A stretch of 64,000 bases of DNA from Micromonospora sp. RP3T (GTDB taxonomy: Bacteria > Actinomycetota > Actinomycetes > Mycobacteriales > Micromonosporaceae). A model generated the notes under the pieces. That model did not search any database. It saw nothing but the letters and a program-made list of their open reading frames with translations, and was not told where the DNA came from. Shown piece by piece: positions 51,229-59,761 of the stretch. Location: contig NZ_PYPS01000025.1 of assembly GCF_003027925.1 (NCBI RefSeq), positions 49,908-113,907 of the forward strand, read 5' to 3'. The position numbers and the translations under genes are program-made. The number at the start of each line of letters is the position of its first letter. The first letter of the stretch is position 1.

Positions 51229-52067
51229 GCGTCTCCACCCACGCCGACCTCCGGTTCCACCCGCTGCGCGACTCGGTGACGATGCTGCGCCGCAACCTCC
51301 GGCGCATGCTGCGCTACCCGTCGATGACCGTGATGCTCGTCGGGATGCCCGTGGTCTTCCTGCTGCTCTTCGTCTACGTGTTCGGCGGCACGCTGGGCGC
51401 CGGGCTCGGGAGCGGCGCCGGGGGGTCGACGGCCGGCGGCGGCGCGGCCGGTGCGGGGACCCGGGCCGCGTACGCCAACTACGTGGCGCCGGCGATCATC
51501 CTGATGACGGTGGCGGCCACGGTCCAGGGGACCGCCATCTCGATCGCCATGGACCTGACCGAGGGCATCATCGCCCGGTTCCGCACCATGCACATCGCCC
51601 GCGTCTCGGTGCTGACCGGACACGTCCTCGGCAGCATGATCCAGGCGGCGGTCAGCCTGGCCGTGGTGATCGGCGTGGCGCTAGTGGTCGGCTTCCGTCC
51701 CACCGCCGGGCCGGTCGGCTGGCTGGGCGCGGTCGGCCTGCTCGCGGCGGTGACGTTCGCGCTGGTCTGGCTGGCGGTCGCGCTCGGCCAGGTCAGCGAG
51801 AGCGTGGAGACCGCGAGCAACCTGCCGATGCCGCTGATCCTGCTGCCGTTCCTCGGCAGCGGGTTCGTGCCCACCGACTCGATGCCGGCCGGCCTGCGCT
51901 GGTTCGCCGAGTACCAGCCGTTCACCCCGATCATCGAGAGCCTGCGCGGCCTGCTGATGGGCACGCCGCTCGGCAACGACGGCTGGATCGCGCTCGGCTG
52001 GTGCGCCGTCGTCGCGCTCGGCGGGTACCTCTGGTCCAGGCGGCTGTTCAACCGCGAGTCCCGCTAG
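51225..52067 (+). CDS. DrrB-like ABC-2 permease
   Basis: 280 aa, six transmembrane helices; N-terminal LRRNLRRMLRYPSMTVMLVG, the conserved GIIARFRTMHIARVSVLTGH coupling region and FASGF-like LGSGFVPTDSMPAGLRWFAE before the last helix, all typical of DrrB. A Gly-rich loop (LGSGAGGSTAGGGAAGAG) is expanded compared with usual members. ATGA overlap with the ATPase. Confidence 0.92.
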   Translation: MSVSTHADLRFHPLRDSVTMLRRNLRRMLRYPSMTVMLVGMPVVFLLLFVYVFGGTLGAGLGSGAGGSTAGGGAAGAGTRAAYANYVAPAIILMTVAATVQGTAISIAMDLTEGIIARFRTMHIARVSVLTGHVLGSMIQAAVSLAVVIGVALVVGFRPTAGPVGWLGAVGLLAAVTFALVWLAVALGQVSESVETASNLPMPLILLPFLGSGFVPTDSMPAGLRWFAEYQPFTPIIESLRGLLMGTPLGNDGWIALGWCAVVALGGYLWSRRLFNRESR

Positions 52068-52080
52068 CTGCGGCGCCCGC

Positions 52081-52110
52081 CCCCGGTCCGCGAGTCAGCG
52101 GATCCGGGGG
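52081..52110. terminator. Bidirectional hairpin between drrB-like and GNAT genes
   Basis: CCCCGGTCCGC (52081-52091) pairs with GCGGATCCGGGG (52098-52109) with one bulged A; the GNAT stop codon lies in the loop. Confidence 0.6.
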
Positions 52111-52589
52111 CTGCGGCGTTCGATGAGCGTGACGTCCCGCCAGACGCCGTGGTGCCGGCCGATCCGCTCCCGGGTGCCGACCACCCGGAAGCCGCGGGCC
52201 GCGTGCAGCGCCAGGCTGGCGGTGTTCTCCGGGAACACGCCGGACTGGATGGTCCAGACGCCGGCCGCCTCGGTGGAGTCGATCAGCGCGTCCAGCAGCA
52301 GCCGGCCGACGCCGCGGCCCCGCGCCTCGGGATGCACGTAGACGGAGTGCTCGACCACGCCGGCGTAGACGCAGCGGTCGGAGACCGCCGAGCAGGCCAC
52401 CCAGCCGAGCAGCCGGCCGCCCGCGTCGAGCGCCACCCACCGGTGGCCGGGCAACCGGCCGGCGGTGAACCGGGGCCACTCCGGCGGCTCGGTCTCGAAC
52501 GTGGCATCGCCCTCGGCGATGCCGAGGCGGTAGATCTCCAGCACGGCATCGGCGTGCGTGTCGTCCATCGCGGCAACGGTGACGGTCAT
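52095..52589 (-). CDS. GNAT N-acetyltransferase (phosphinothricin/methionine-sulfone type)
   Basis: 164 aa. Acetyl-CoA site motif VHPEARGRGVGRLLLDALI (R/Q-x-x-G-x-G), preceded by VVEHSVYV and followed by ENTASLALHAARGFRVVGT. The N-terminal IYRLGIAEGDATFETEPPEW matches the Pat/MnaT subgroup that acetylates glufosinate-like amino acids. Whether it acts in detoxification here is unknown. Single gene, preceded by the methyltransferase terminator. Confidence 0.85.
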   Translation of the reverse strand: MTVTVAAMDDTHADAVLEIYRLGIAEGDATFETEPPEWPRFTAGRLPGHRWVALDAGGRLLGWVACSAVSDRCVYAGVVEHSVYVHPEARGRGVGRLLLDALIDSTEAAGVWTIQSGVFPENTASLALHAARGFRVVGTRERIGRHHGVWRDVTLIERRSPRIR

Positions 52590-52624
52590 CTGCCCTCCCG
52601 GCCGGTCAGCGTAACCGGGACGGC

Positions 52625-52654
52625 CGAGGGCCGGGACGAGCGTCCCGGCCCTCG
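52625..52654 (-). terminator. Terminator after the methyltransferase
   Basis: 14-bp perfect arms CGAGGGCCGGGACG (52625-52638) and CGTCCCGGCCCTCG (52641-52654), 10 nt past the stop. Confidence 0.75.
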
Positions 52655-52663
52655 ACGCGTCCG

Positions 52664-53395
52664 CTATGCGAGCCGGTAGACGGAGATGTGCGTACGGCTG
52701 TCCGCGTCGAACGGCGTCCGGTCCCAGTCGGCGTACCGCTCGGCGAGGTGGAGCCCGGCCCGCTCCGCCATCTCGTCGATCTGCTCCGGCCAGGCGTAGC
52801 GCATGGCGAACGGGCTGAGGTGCACGCCGTCGGCGTCGAACGTGATGGTCTGCCGCAGGAACGTCTGCGCCGCCCGGTCGTACCGGTGCATCCGGATGGT
52901 GGCCGAGTCCTCGGTGACCTCCCGGACCTGGACCTGCTCGTTGCGGTCGAAGTCGGCCGGGTCGGGCACGAACGTCTCGATGACGAACGCCCCGCCGGGC
53001 GCCAGCACCCGGGCGGTGTTGCGGAAGCAGTCCGCCTGACGCTCCGCGTCGACCAGGTTGAACAGCGTGTTGAACACCAGGAAGACCAGATGGTACGGCC
53101 CGGACACCGGGACGTCCGCCATGTCGCCGATGGTGACCGGCAGGTGCTCGCCGCCCGGTTTGGCACGCAGCTTCGCGACCATCTCCGGAGACGCCTCGAC
53201 GCCTTCCACGGTGAGGCCGCGAGCGGCCAGCGGCAGGGCCACCCGGCCGGTGCCGACGGCCAGTTCGAGCACCGGGCCGTCCTCGGCGAGCGGGGCGAGG
53301 AAGTCGACGGCCGGGGTGGGATCCGGGTTGCCGGGGCCGTCGTAGGTGGCGGCCCAGAGCCGTCCGAAGTGGCCGGGATCGTCGAAGACGGACAT
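52664..53395 (-). CDS. Class I SAM-dependent methyltransferase
   Basis: 243 aa. SAM motif I VLELAVGTGRVALPLAARG, motif II EGVEASPEMVAKLRA, acidic loop TIGDMADVPV and motif IV region YHLVFLVFNTLFNL. The type resembles small-molecule methyltransferases; the substrate is unknown. GGGAGG lies 7 nt before the ATG at 53395, which decides it over the GTG 3 nt upstream. A 30-codon ORF with its own strong ribosome site precedes it by 45 nt and may control or accompany it. Confidence 0.88.
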   Translation of the reverse strand: MSVFDDPGHFGRLWAATYDGPGNPDPTPAVDFLAPLAEDGPVLELAVGTGRVALPLAARGLTVEGVEASPEMVAKLRAKPGGEHLPVTIGDMADVPVSGPYHLVFLVFNTLFNLVDAERQADCFRNTARVLAPGGAFVIETFVPDPADFDRNEQVQVREVTEDSATIRMHRYDRAAQTFLRQTITFDADGVHLSPFAMRYAWPEQIDEMAERAGLHLAERYADWDRTPFDADSRTHISVYRLA

Positions 53396-53440
53396 CACAC
53401 GGCCTCCCGTCGACCGGGCCGGACGGGGCGCGGCGAGTGG

Positions 53441-53533
53441 TCAGCGACCTCCGCCGGATTGGGGTACGAAAACACGAAGTCTCTTTTCGAGGAGGTTGAC
53501 GACAGGTTGGCGGGACTTCGTGGCTTCGGGCAT
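53441..53533 (-). CDS. Small 30-aa ORF upstream of the methyltransferase
   Basis: Starts ATG 53533 after GGAAGGAG with correct spacing, and reads PEATKSRQPVVNLLEKRLRV then FVPQSGGGR. Several codons are rare for this genome (AGA, CTT, CGT, GTT, GTA in a row near codons 18-23), unlike its neighbours. Candidate leader peptide for translational control, or a small functional or precursor peptide. Not recognised. Confidence 0.45.
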   Translation of the reverse strand: MPEATKSRQPVVNLLEKRLRVFVPQSGGGR

Positions 53534-53609
53534 GGTGGCGCTCCTTCCGTGAGCTGTTCCGGGACCAGCAGACCAGCCGCTGCCGCGCCCGGCAACCCGA
53601 TTACCGCCG

Positions 53610-54326
53610 TCAGCCGGCCCGGAGCGCGTCGTCCACTCCGGTCTCCCGACGGCCGAGATGCACCGGGTCCCGGCCGGAGAGCACGTCCACCGCGGCCTTC
53701 ACGCTGGCGCCGTACTCCCGGGCACTGCTGATCCGCCACTGCCGGGCGTACCGGCGAGCGGTGTCGTCGCCCACGCCGTCGGCCGTCACCCCGACGTGCC
53801 GGCAGAGCGCCACCGCGCGGGGCAGGTGGAACGACTGGGTGACCACGATGGCCCGCCGCACGCCGAAGATCCGCCGGGCCCGGACGCACGAGTCGTAGGT
53901 GTCGAAGCCGGCGTGGTCGAGCACCACCTTCTCCGCCGGCACACCCCGGTCGACGAGCCAGCGTCGCATCGCGTCCGGCTCGTCGTAGTCCCAGTCCATG
54001 TGGTCGCCGGAGACCAGCACCACAGTGACCCTGCCGGCCGCGTACAACTGCCGGGCGATCTCCAGCCGGGCGGCCAGGAACGGCGACGGCTCTCCGTTCG
54101 GCTCGACCTTGGCGCCGAGCACCAGCGCCACCGGCGCGGCCGGCACGTCGGCGACGGTGTACACGTGCCCCTCGGCGTCGTCGCGGACCCAGGCCACGCT
54201 GGCCGCCGTCGCCACCGCCAGCAGCACCGCGCCGGCGACGCCGACCAGCAGCAGCCGGCGGATCAGGCGTACGGCCCGCCGGTGCCCGTCGTGCCAGGTG
54301 CGCCAGCGTGCCGTCAGCCCCCGCAT
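53610..54326 (-). CDS. SanA/YdcF-like DUF218 membrane protein
   Basis: 238 aa. N-terminal transmembrane helix (LIRRLLLVGVAGAVLLAVA) and an extracellular DUF218 domain: VALVLGAKVEPNGEPSPFLA, VVLVSGDHMDWDYDEPDAMR, VVLDHAGFDTYDSCVRARRI and VVTQSFHLPRAVALCRHVGV. The family is tied to cell-envelope polysaccharide or vancomycin sensitivity in other bacteria (SanA). ATG 54326 preferred; the frame is open upstream but overlaps the next gene. Confidence 0.88.
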   Translation of the reverse strand: MRGLTARWRTWHDGHRRAVRLIRRLLLVGVAGAVLLAVATAASVAWVRDDAEGHVYTVADVPAAPVALVLGAKVEPNGEPSPFLAARLEIARQLYAAGRVTVVLVSGDHMDWDYDEPDAMRRWLVDRGVPAEKVVLDHAGFDTYDSCVRARRIFGVRRAIVVTQSFHLPRAVALCRHVGVTADGVGDDTARRYARQWRISSAREYGASVKAAVDVLSGRDPVHLGRRETGVDDALRAG

Positions 54327-54348
54327 GGCGGCGATTGTGCCAGGCCGC

Positions 54349-54711
54349 TCAGGAGATGTGGTGCAGGATGACGTTGTGCACGTGGTGGCTCTTCTCCGCG
54401 CCCCGGAACTCCACCTCGTAGGTGTGCGTGCCGACGTGTACGGCGATCGCTCCGGTGGAGAAGAACGAACCACCCCAGGACTTGTTGCTCACCACGCTCA
54501 CGCTGGTGATCTTCGAGTACGGGATGCTCGTGATGGCGTACCGCTTGCCGACGAACGAGCGGTCCTGGACGATCACGCGCCGGTCGGTCAGGCCGATGAA
54601 GCCGGTGCCGGTGCCGATCGCGTCGTAGACGGCGATGATCTGCTCGCCGGGCAGCAGCCCGCTCTGGATCTGCTGGAACTGTTCCTTGCGGTCGTACGTC
54701 GGGCCAGACAT
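54349..54711 (-). CDS. Bacterial PH-domain protein
   Basis: 120 aa. LLPGEQIIAVYDAIGTGTGF, IGLTDRRVIVQDRSFVGKRY, SIPYSKITSVSVVSNKSWGG and a C-terminal helix with HHVHNVILHHI give the bacterial pleckstrin-homology (bPH) fold. No membrane segment. Function unknown. Stops 22 nt before the DUF218 gene start, so the two may be co-transcribed. Confidence 0.82.
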   Translation of the reverse strand: MSGPTYDRKEQFQQIQSGLLPGEQIIAVYDAIGTGTGFIGLTDRRVIVQDRSFVGKRYAITSIPYSKITSVSVVSNKSWGGSFFSTGAIAVHVGTHTYEVEFRGAEKSHHVHNVILHHIS

Positions 54712-54742
54712 GTCCTCGACGGTAGGGCAGGCGCGCCAGCGT

Positions 54743-55051
54743 TCAGGACGCGGTGACCGCCCGGACCGCGTCCTCGATGCGGGCCGCGAGCAGCACCTCA
54801 CCCTCGGTGAGCGGCTCGCCGTCGTCGTGCCCCAGCCTGATCCGGGTCCGCCCGGCCTGGCGACTGATCTCGGGGCGCAGTCGCAGCGCGTCGGCGACCA
54901 CCGCCACCCGCTCGGTGAGCGCGGCGTGCTGGGTGTCGTCCAGCGCGAGCATGCGGCTGAGCTGCTCGCCCTCGCGCATCCACCCGGGCAGCAGGGCGAG
55001 CGCGTCGCTGAGGTAGTCGTGCTTCGCCCGGCTGCTGAACAGCACGCGCAT
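54743..55051 (-). CDS. Pterin-carbinolamine dehydratase-like protein lacking the catalytic His pair
   Basis: 102 aa. The fold matches PCD/DCoH: LLPGWMREGEQLSRML, VAVVADALRLRPEISRQAGR and RIRLGHDDGEPLTEGEVLLA. The usual HHP catalytic triplet is replaced by residues L58-R59-P60; the later histidine (H75 in GHDDG) and the LT-D/E element are kept. It is therefore probably not an active dehydratase and may bind a partner. GGGAGG precedes the ATG at 55051. Single gene. Confidence 0.7.
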   Translation of the reverse strand: MRVLFSSRAKHDYLSDALALLPGWMREGEQLSRMLALDDTQHAALTERVAVVADALRLRPEISRQAGRTRIRLGHDDGEPLTEGEVLLAARIEDAVRAVTAS

Positions 55052-55235
55052 CACCGCACCTCCCAGGCGTCGTTGCCGGCTTGTGGCCAAATCGTCGCCA
55101 TCCCGTGTCCCAGTCGACGCCCTCTAGTCTGTCGTCGCACAGATGGTGTGTCCACGCCCACACTTCCGTGTTCTGCTGGCCTGATGGCCGACTCAGCTAC
55201 CCAAACCGCCGATTGATCTGGCACGCTGGTGGCCC

Positions 55236-55676
55236 GTGCGGACCGAACGGGTAAGCGAAAACGGGCAGGCCGACCGGCGGGAGCCGAGGGTGGTCGTCGG
55301 AGCGGCGATCATCGTTGCCGGCCGGGTCCTCGCCTGCGAGCGCGCCGCGCCGCCCGAGGTGGCGGGGCGGTGGGAGTTCCCCGGCGGCAAGGTCGAGCCC
55401 GGGGAGACCGAGGTCGACGCGCTGACCCGGGAGTGCGCCGAAGAGCTGGGCGTCCGGGTCGCGGTCGGCACCCGGGTCGGGCGGGACGTCCGGATGGCGC
55501 ACGGCCGGTCCGTCCTGCGGGTCTACGCGGCCCGCCTGCTGCACGGCGACCAGCCGACCGCGCTGGAACACGCCGAGCTGCGTTGGCTCTCCGCGACCGA
55601 GCTGGACACCGTCGAATGGCTGCCGGCCGACGTGCCGATCGTGCCCGCGCTGCGCCCGCTGCTCGCCGAGTCCTGA
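55236..55676 (+). CDS. Nudix hydrolase (MutT-like 8-oxo-dGTPase)
   Basis: 146 aa. A complete Nudix box at 51-73 (GKVEPGE, then REC-AEELGV) follows the MutT lead-in GRWEFPGG. Core strands VVGAAIIVAGRVLACERA and the C-terminal RWLSATELDTVEWLPADVP are MutT/CTP-pyrophosphorylase-like. Likely cleans oxidised nucleotides; exact substrate uncertain. GTG start; convergent with sdhB across a hairpin. Confidence 0.88.
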   Translation: MRTERVSENGQADRREPRVVVGAAIIVAGRVLACERAAPPEVAGRWEFPGGKVEPGETEVDALTRECAEELGVRVAVGTRVGRDVRMAHGRSVLRVYAARLLHGDQPTALEHAELRWLSATELDTVEWLPADVPIVPALRPLLAES

Positions 55677-55739
55677 GCCGCGCCCGCCGCCGGCCGGATC
55701 AGACCCGCCGAACCGGACAGTCGGGCGGAAACGGGACGA

Positions 55740-55765
55740 GGGCCGGCGGCGTGTGCCGCTGGCCC
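55740..55765. terminator. Bidirectional hairpin between Nudix gene and sdhB
   Basis: GGGCCGGCGGC (55740-55750) and GCCGCTGGCCC (55755-55765) with one G-T pair, GTGT loop. Confidence 0.65.
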
Positions 55766-55786
55766 CCGTCATCGTCGCGCCGCTTG

Positions 55787-56857
55787 TCAGTGCTTCGGCT
55801 CGTCCTGCTGCGGGTGGGCGAAGTTGAGGTGCTCCGCCGGCAGCGGGAACTCCACGTCGTCGCCGAACGGCGACGGCGCGGCGGCCCGGTCGAAGGTCAG
55901 CTCGGTCAGCGGCAGCCTGCCGTTGGCGTCCACCGCCGGAGCGGTCGGGTGCGGCACCTCGCGCTGCCAGTTGACGCCCTGCTGGGCCTGGCGCTCGGCA
56001 CCGCTGTCGTGCGAACCGCCGGCGTGCGAGTGCACCCCACGGTGAGCCGCGCCGGTGGTCACCGCACCGCTGGAATGCCCGCTGGTCGCGCTGGTCTGAG
56101 GCACCTGACCCCTCCGGAAGATCTTGTTACCGAGCCACACAAGGGGATCGTACCTGCGGTCCACGACCCGTTCCTTCATGGGGATGATCCCGTTGTCAGT
56201 GATCTTGATGTGCTCGGGGCAGACCTCGGTGCAGCACTTCGTGATGTTGCAGAACCCGAGCCCCATCTCGGACTGCGCGTACTCCTTGCGGTCGGTACGC
56301 GTGTCGAGCGGGTGCATGTCCAGCTCGGAGGCCCGGATGAAGAACCGGGGACCGGAGAACGCCGGCTTGTTCTCGTCGTGGTCGCGGATCACGTGGCAGA
56401 CGTTCTGGCACAGGAAACACTCGATGCACTTGCGGAACTCCTGCGAGCGCTCGACGTCGACCTGTTGCATCCGGTAGTCACCGGGCGCCACGTCGGCCGG
56501 CGGCGCGAACGCCGGGGTCTCCCGGGCCTTCTCGTAGTTGAAGGACACGTCGGTGACCAGGTCCCGGATCACCGGGAAGGTCCGCAGCGGCGTGACCGTG
56601 ACGGTCTCCGCCTCCTCGAACGTCGACATCCGCGTCATGCAGCCCAGCCGCGGCTTGCCGTTGATCTCCATCGAGCAGGAGCCGCACTTGCCGGCCTTGC
56701 AGTTCCACCGGCACGCCAGGTCCGGCGCCTCGGTGGCCTGGAGCCGGTGGATGACGTCGAGGACGACCTCGCCCTCGTTCACCTCGACCGCGTAGTCCTG
56801 GAGGTCGCCGCCGGTCTCGTCACCCCGCCAGATGCGGAACTGTCGCTTGCTTCCCAT
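55787..56857 (-). CDS. sdhB: Succinate dehydrogenase iron-sulfur subunit with a long His-rich tail
   Basis: 356 aa. Core (1-250): [2Fe-2S] cysteines C49, C53, C58, C61 and C73 (CRWNCKAGKCGSC); [4Fe-4S]/[3Fe-4S] cysteines C144, C147, C150, C154, C203, C208/C209, C213 (CIECFLCQNVC; CNITKCCTEVC). The remaining about 106 residues are an unusual C-terminal extension with HRGVHSHAGGSHDSG, longer than the roughly 250-aa family norm. Overlaps sdhA by 1 nt. Last gene of the operon. Confidence 0.94.
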   Translation of the reverse strand: MGSKRQFRIWRGDETGGDLQDYAVEVNEGEVVLDVIHRLQATEAPDLACRWNCKAGKCGSCSMEINGKPRLGCMTRMSTFEEAETVTVTPLRTFPVIRDLVTDVSFNYEKARETPAFAPPADVAPGDYRMQQVDVERSQEFRKCIECFLCQNVCHVIRDHDENKPAFSGPRFFIRASELDMHPLDTRTDRKEYAQSEMGLGFCNITKCCTEVCPEHIKITDNGIIPMKERVVDRRYDPLVWLGNKIFRRGQVPQTSATSGHSSGAVTTGAAHRGVHSHAGGSHDSGAERQAQQGVNWQREVPHPTAPAVDANGRLPLTELTFDRAAAPSPFGDDVEFPLPAEHLNFAHPQQDEPKH

Positions 56858-58767
56858 CAGCGCTCCTCCTCGGTGCGGGCGTCGAACTCGGCGAGCTCCT
56901 CGTCGGTCAGGTATTTCGACAGCTCGGCCCGGTCGAACAGCCCGATCAGCTCCGGCCGCATCGCCGGCAGCGGCTTGTGGGTCAGCCGGACCGCGTCGCC
57001 GTCGAGCGAGCAGACCAGGTTGACCCGCCGCCACTTCGGGTCCATCGCCGGATAGTCCTCCCGGGTGTGGCCGCCGCGCGACTCCTGCCGCTCCAGCGCC
57101 GCCTTCGCGGTGCACTCCGAGACCACGAGCATGTTGCGCAGGTCGAGCGCCAGGTGCCAGCCCGGGTTGTAGCGCCGGCCGCCGACCGCGCTCACCTTCG
57201 CCACCCGCTCCCGCAGCTCGGCCAGCCGGCCGAGCGCGTCGGCCAGCTCACCCTCCCGCCGGATGATGCCGACCAGGTCGCCCATCACCACCTGGAGATC
57301 CTGTTGGAGCTGGTAGGGGCTCTCCCCGGTGTCACGCTGCAACGGCGCCAGCGCCGTCTCCACCGCGGCCTCCACCGCCGCCACCGACACCGCCGGGCGG
57401 GCGGTGAGCTGGTCGGCGTACGTCGCGGCGTGCCCGCCCGCCCGCTTGCCGAAGACCAGCAGGTCGGACAGGGAGTTGCCGCCGAGCCGGTTGGAGCCGT
57501 GCATGCCGCCGGAGACCTCACCGGCGGCGAAGAGCCCACGCACCGTGCCGGCCGCCGCGCCGGAATCCGGGTCCACCTCCACGCCACCCATCACGTAGTG
57601 ACAGGTCGGGCCGACCTCCATCGGCTCCTTGGTGATGTCGACGTCGGCCAGCTCCTTGAACTGGTGGTACATCGACGGCAGCCGGCGCTGGATCTCCTCC
57701 GCCGACTTGCGGGAGGCGATGTCCAGGTAGACGCCGCCGGCCGGCGTACCCCGACCGGCCTTGACCTCGCTGTTGATCGCGCGGGCGACCTCGTCGCGGG
57801 GCAGCAGCTCCGGCGGACGCCGGTTGTTGTCCGGGTCGGTGTACCAGCGGTCCGCCTCGTCCTCCGTCTCCGCGTACTGCTTGCGGAAGACGTCCGGGAC
57901 GTAGTCGAACATGAACCGCTTGCCGTCGGAGTTCTTCAGCACGCCGCCGTCGCCGCGCACCGACTCGGTGACCAGGATGCCCTTCACCGAGGGCGGCCAG
58001 ACCATGCCGGTCGGGTGGAACTGGAGGAACTCCATGTTGATCAGGGTGGCCCCGGCGCGCAGCGCCAGCGCGTGGCCGTCCCCGGTGTACTCCCAGGAGT
58101 TCGAGGTGACCTTGTAGGACCGGCCGACGCCGCCGGTGGCCAGCACCACGGCCGGCGCCTCGAAGAGGATGAACTCGCCGGACTCCCGGTAGTAGCCGAA
58201 CGCGCCGGCCACCCGATCGCCGTCCAGCAGCAGCTCGGTGATCGTGGTCTCGGAGAACACCCGGATCCGCGCGTCGTAGCTGCCGAACTCGCGCTTGTCC
58301 TCCTGCTGGAGGGAGACGATCTTCTGCTGGAGCGTGCGGATCAGCTCCAGGCCGGTCCGGTCGCCGACGTGCGCCAGGCGCGGGTACTCGTGGCCACCGA
58401 AGTTGCGCTGCGAGATCTTGCCGTCCTTGGTGCGGTCGAAGAGCGCACCGTACGTCTCCAGCTCCCAGATCCGCTGCGGCGACTCCTTGGCGTGCAGCTC
58501 GGCCATCCGGAAGTTGTTCAGGAACTTGCCGCCGCGCATGGTGTCCCGGAAGTGCACCTGCCAGTTGTCCCGCGAGTTCACGTTGCCCATGGCCGCCGCG
58601 GCGCCACCCTCGGCCATCACCGTGTGCGCCTTGCCGAACAGCGACTTCGAGATGATCGCGGTCTTCTTGCCGGCCAGCCGGGCCTCGATCGCCGCGCGCA
58701 GGCCGGCGCCGCCGGCCCCGATCACGACGACGTCGTAGTGGTGTCGTTCGATTCGCGTTTCAGTCAT
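56857..58767 (-). CDS. sdhA: Succinate dehydrogenase flavoprotein subunit
   Basis: 636 aa. FAD-binding VVVIGAGGAGLRAAIEARLA; covalent-FAD histidine H48 in GKAHTVMAEGG; active-site FLQFHPTGM, the HSN-type HGSNRLGGNSLSDLLVFG and RxxxG regions. Sequence and partner genes match the Sdh1 type (as in Mycobacterium Rv0247c-0249c), which oxidises succinate to fumarate with quinone reduction. Middle gene of the operon, 11 nt after the membrane subunit. Confidence 0.96.
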   Translation of the reverse strand: MTETRIERHHYDVVVIGAGGAGLRAAIEARLAGKKTAIISKSLFGKAHTVMAEGGAAAAMGNVNSRDNWQVHFRDTMRGGKFLNNFRMAELHAKESPQRIWELETYGALFDRTKDGKISQRNFGGHEYPRLAHVGDRTGLELIRTLQQKIVSLQQEDKREFGSYDARIRVFSETTITELLLDGDRVAGAFGYYRESGEFILFEAPAVVLATGGVGRSYKVTSNSWEYTGDGHALALRAGATLINMEFLQFHPTGMVWPPSVKGILVTESVRGDGGVLKNSDGKRFMFDYVPDVFRKQYAETEDEADRWYTDPDNNRRPPELLPRDEVARAINSEVKAGRGTPAGGVYLDIASRKSAEEIQRRLPSMYHQFKELADVDITKEPMEVGPTCHYVMGGVEVDPDSGAAAGTVRGLFAAGEVSGGMHGSNRLGGNSLSDLLVFGKRAGGHAATYADQLTARPAVSVAAVEAAVETALAPLQRDTGESPYQLQQDLQVVMGDLVGIIRREGELADALGRLAELRERVAKVSAVGGRRYNPGWHLALDLRNMLVVSECTAKAALERQESRGGHTREDYPAMDPKWRRVNLVCSLDGDAVRLTHKPLPAMRPELIGLFDRAELSKYLTDEELAEFDARTEEER

Positions 58768-58778
58768 GTCAGGGGCCC

Positions 58779-59585
58779 TCAGTTGATGAACCGCAGGTCG
58801 GGGAACCAGTTGGCCGCGATCGCCATCACGTAGAAGTCGGTCAGCGCCAGGGTGCCCAGGGTGATCCAGGCGAGCTGCATGTGCCGGACGTTCAACCAGG
58901 ACACGCCGGTCCACGCCTTGTACCGCACCGGGTGCTTGGAGAAGTGCTTGAGCCGGCCGCCGATGATGTGCCGGCAGGAGTGGCACGAGATCGTGTACGC
59001 CCAGAGCATCACCACGTTGAGCAGCAGGATGATGTTGCCCAGACCGAAGCCGAAGCCCTCGGGGGAGTGGAAGGCGAGGACGGCGTCCCAGGTGTTGATC
59101 AGCGAGATGATCGCGGCGGCGTAGAAGAAGTAGCGGTGCAGGTTCTGCCCGAGCAGCGGGAACCGCGTCTCGCCGCTGTACGTCTGGTGCCCGTCCGGCA
59201 CGGCGCAGGCCGGCGGCGACAGCCAGAACGACCGGTAGTACGCCTTGCGGTAGTAGTAGCAGGTCAGCCGGAACAGCAGCAGGAACGGCAGGGTCAGCGC
59301 CGCGTCCGGGATGATCCACCAGCCGGGCAGGAAGCTGCCGAAGTGCGAGGAGCCCTCGACGCACCGCTCGGTCACACAGGGGGAGTAGAACGGCGTCAGG
59401 TAGTGGTAGTCCTCCACCCAGTACCACTTGTGCATGAAGACCCGGACGGTCGCGTAGATGACCCAGGCGCTGAGCCCGACCACGGTGATCAGTGGGGCGA
59501 GCCACCATCGGTCGGTCCGCAACGTCTTCGCCGCGATGGCGGCACGTGCCCGCGCTCCCCGCGGCCTCGTTGCCGTTGATGTCAT
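58779..59585 (-). CDS. sdhC: Succinate dehydrogenase membrane anchor subunit (Sdh1 type)
   Basis: 268 aa, single membrane subunit with five predicted helices (LITVVGLSAWVIYATVRVFM, ALTLPFLLLFRLTCYYY, YFFYAAAIISLINTWDAVLA, IILLLNVVMLWAYTISC, LAWITLGTLALTDFYVMAI). Paired histidines within helices (HRYFF; CHSCRHI; RHMQLAW) are candidate heme or quinone ligands. Cys-containing loops PCVTERCVEG and PPACAVP are typical of this Sdh1 anchor family. AGGGAGAC precedes ATG 59585. First gene of the operon. Confidence 0.88.
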   Translation of the reverse strand: MTSTATRPRGARARAAIAAKTLRTDRWWLAPLITVVGLSAWVIYATVRVFMHKWYWVEDYHYLTPFYSPCVTERCVEGSSHFGSFLPGWWIIPDAALTLPFLLLFRLTCYYYRKAYYRSFWLSPPACAVPDGHQTYSGETRFPLLGQNLHRYFFYAAAIISLINTWDAVLAFHSPEGFGFGLGNIILLLNVVMLWAYTISCHSCRHIIGGRLKHFSKHPVRYKAWTGVSWLNVRHMQLAWITLGTLALTDFYVMAIAANWFPDLRFIN

Positions 59586-59761
59586 TCGAGTCTCCCTGAC
59601 GTCACTGTCACGTCCTGCGCACGCGTGGAACCACGCCGGTGAACCGGCGCGGCTAAGTGACACACGTTACGCCGATCTTCACGGCCCGGCCGCGCAACGC
59701 AGTGTCCCGTGTGTCCCGCTGGTTGGAAAGACCCGGCTCATGATCAATATGTCAGGGACGC

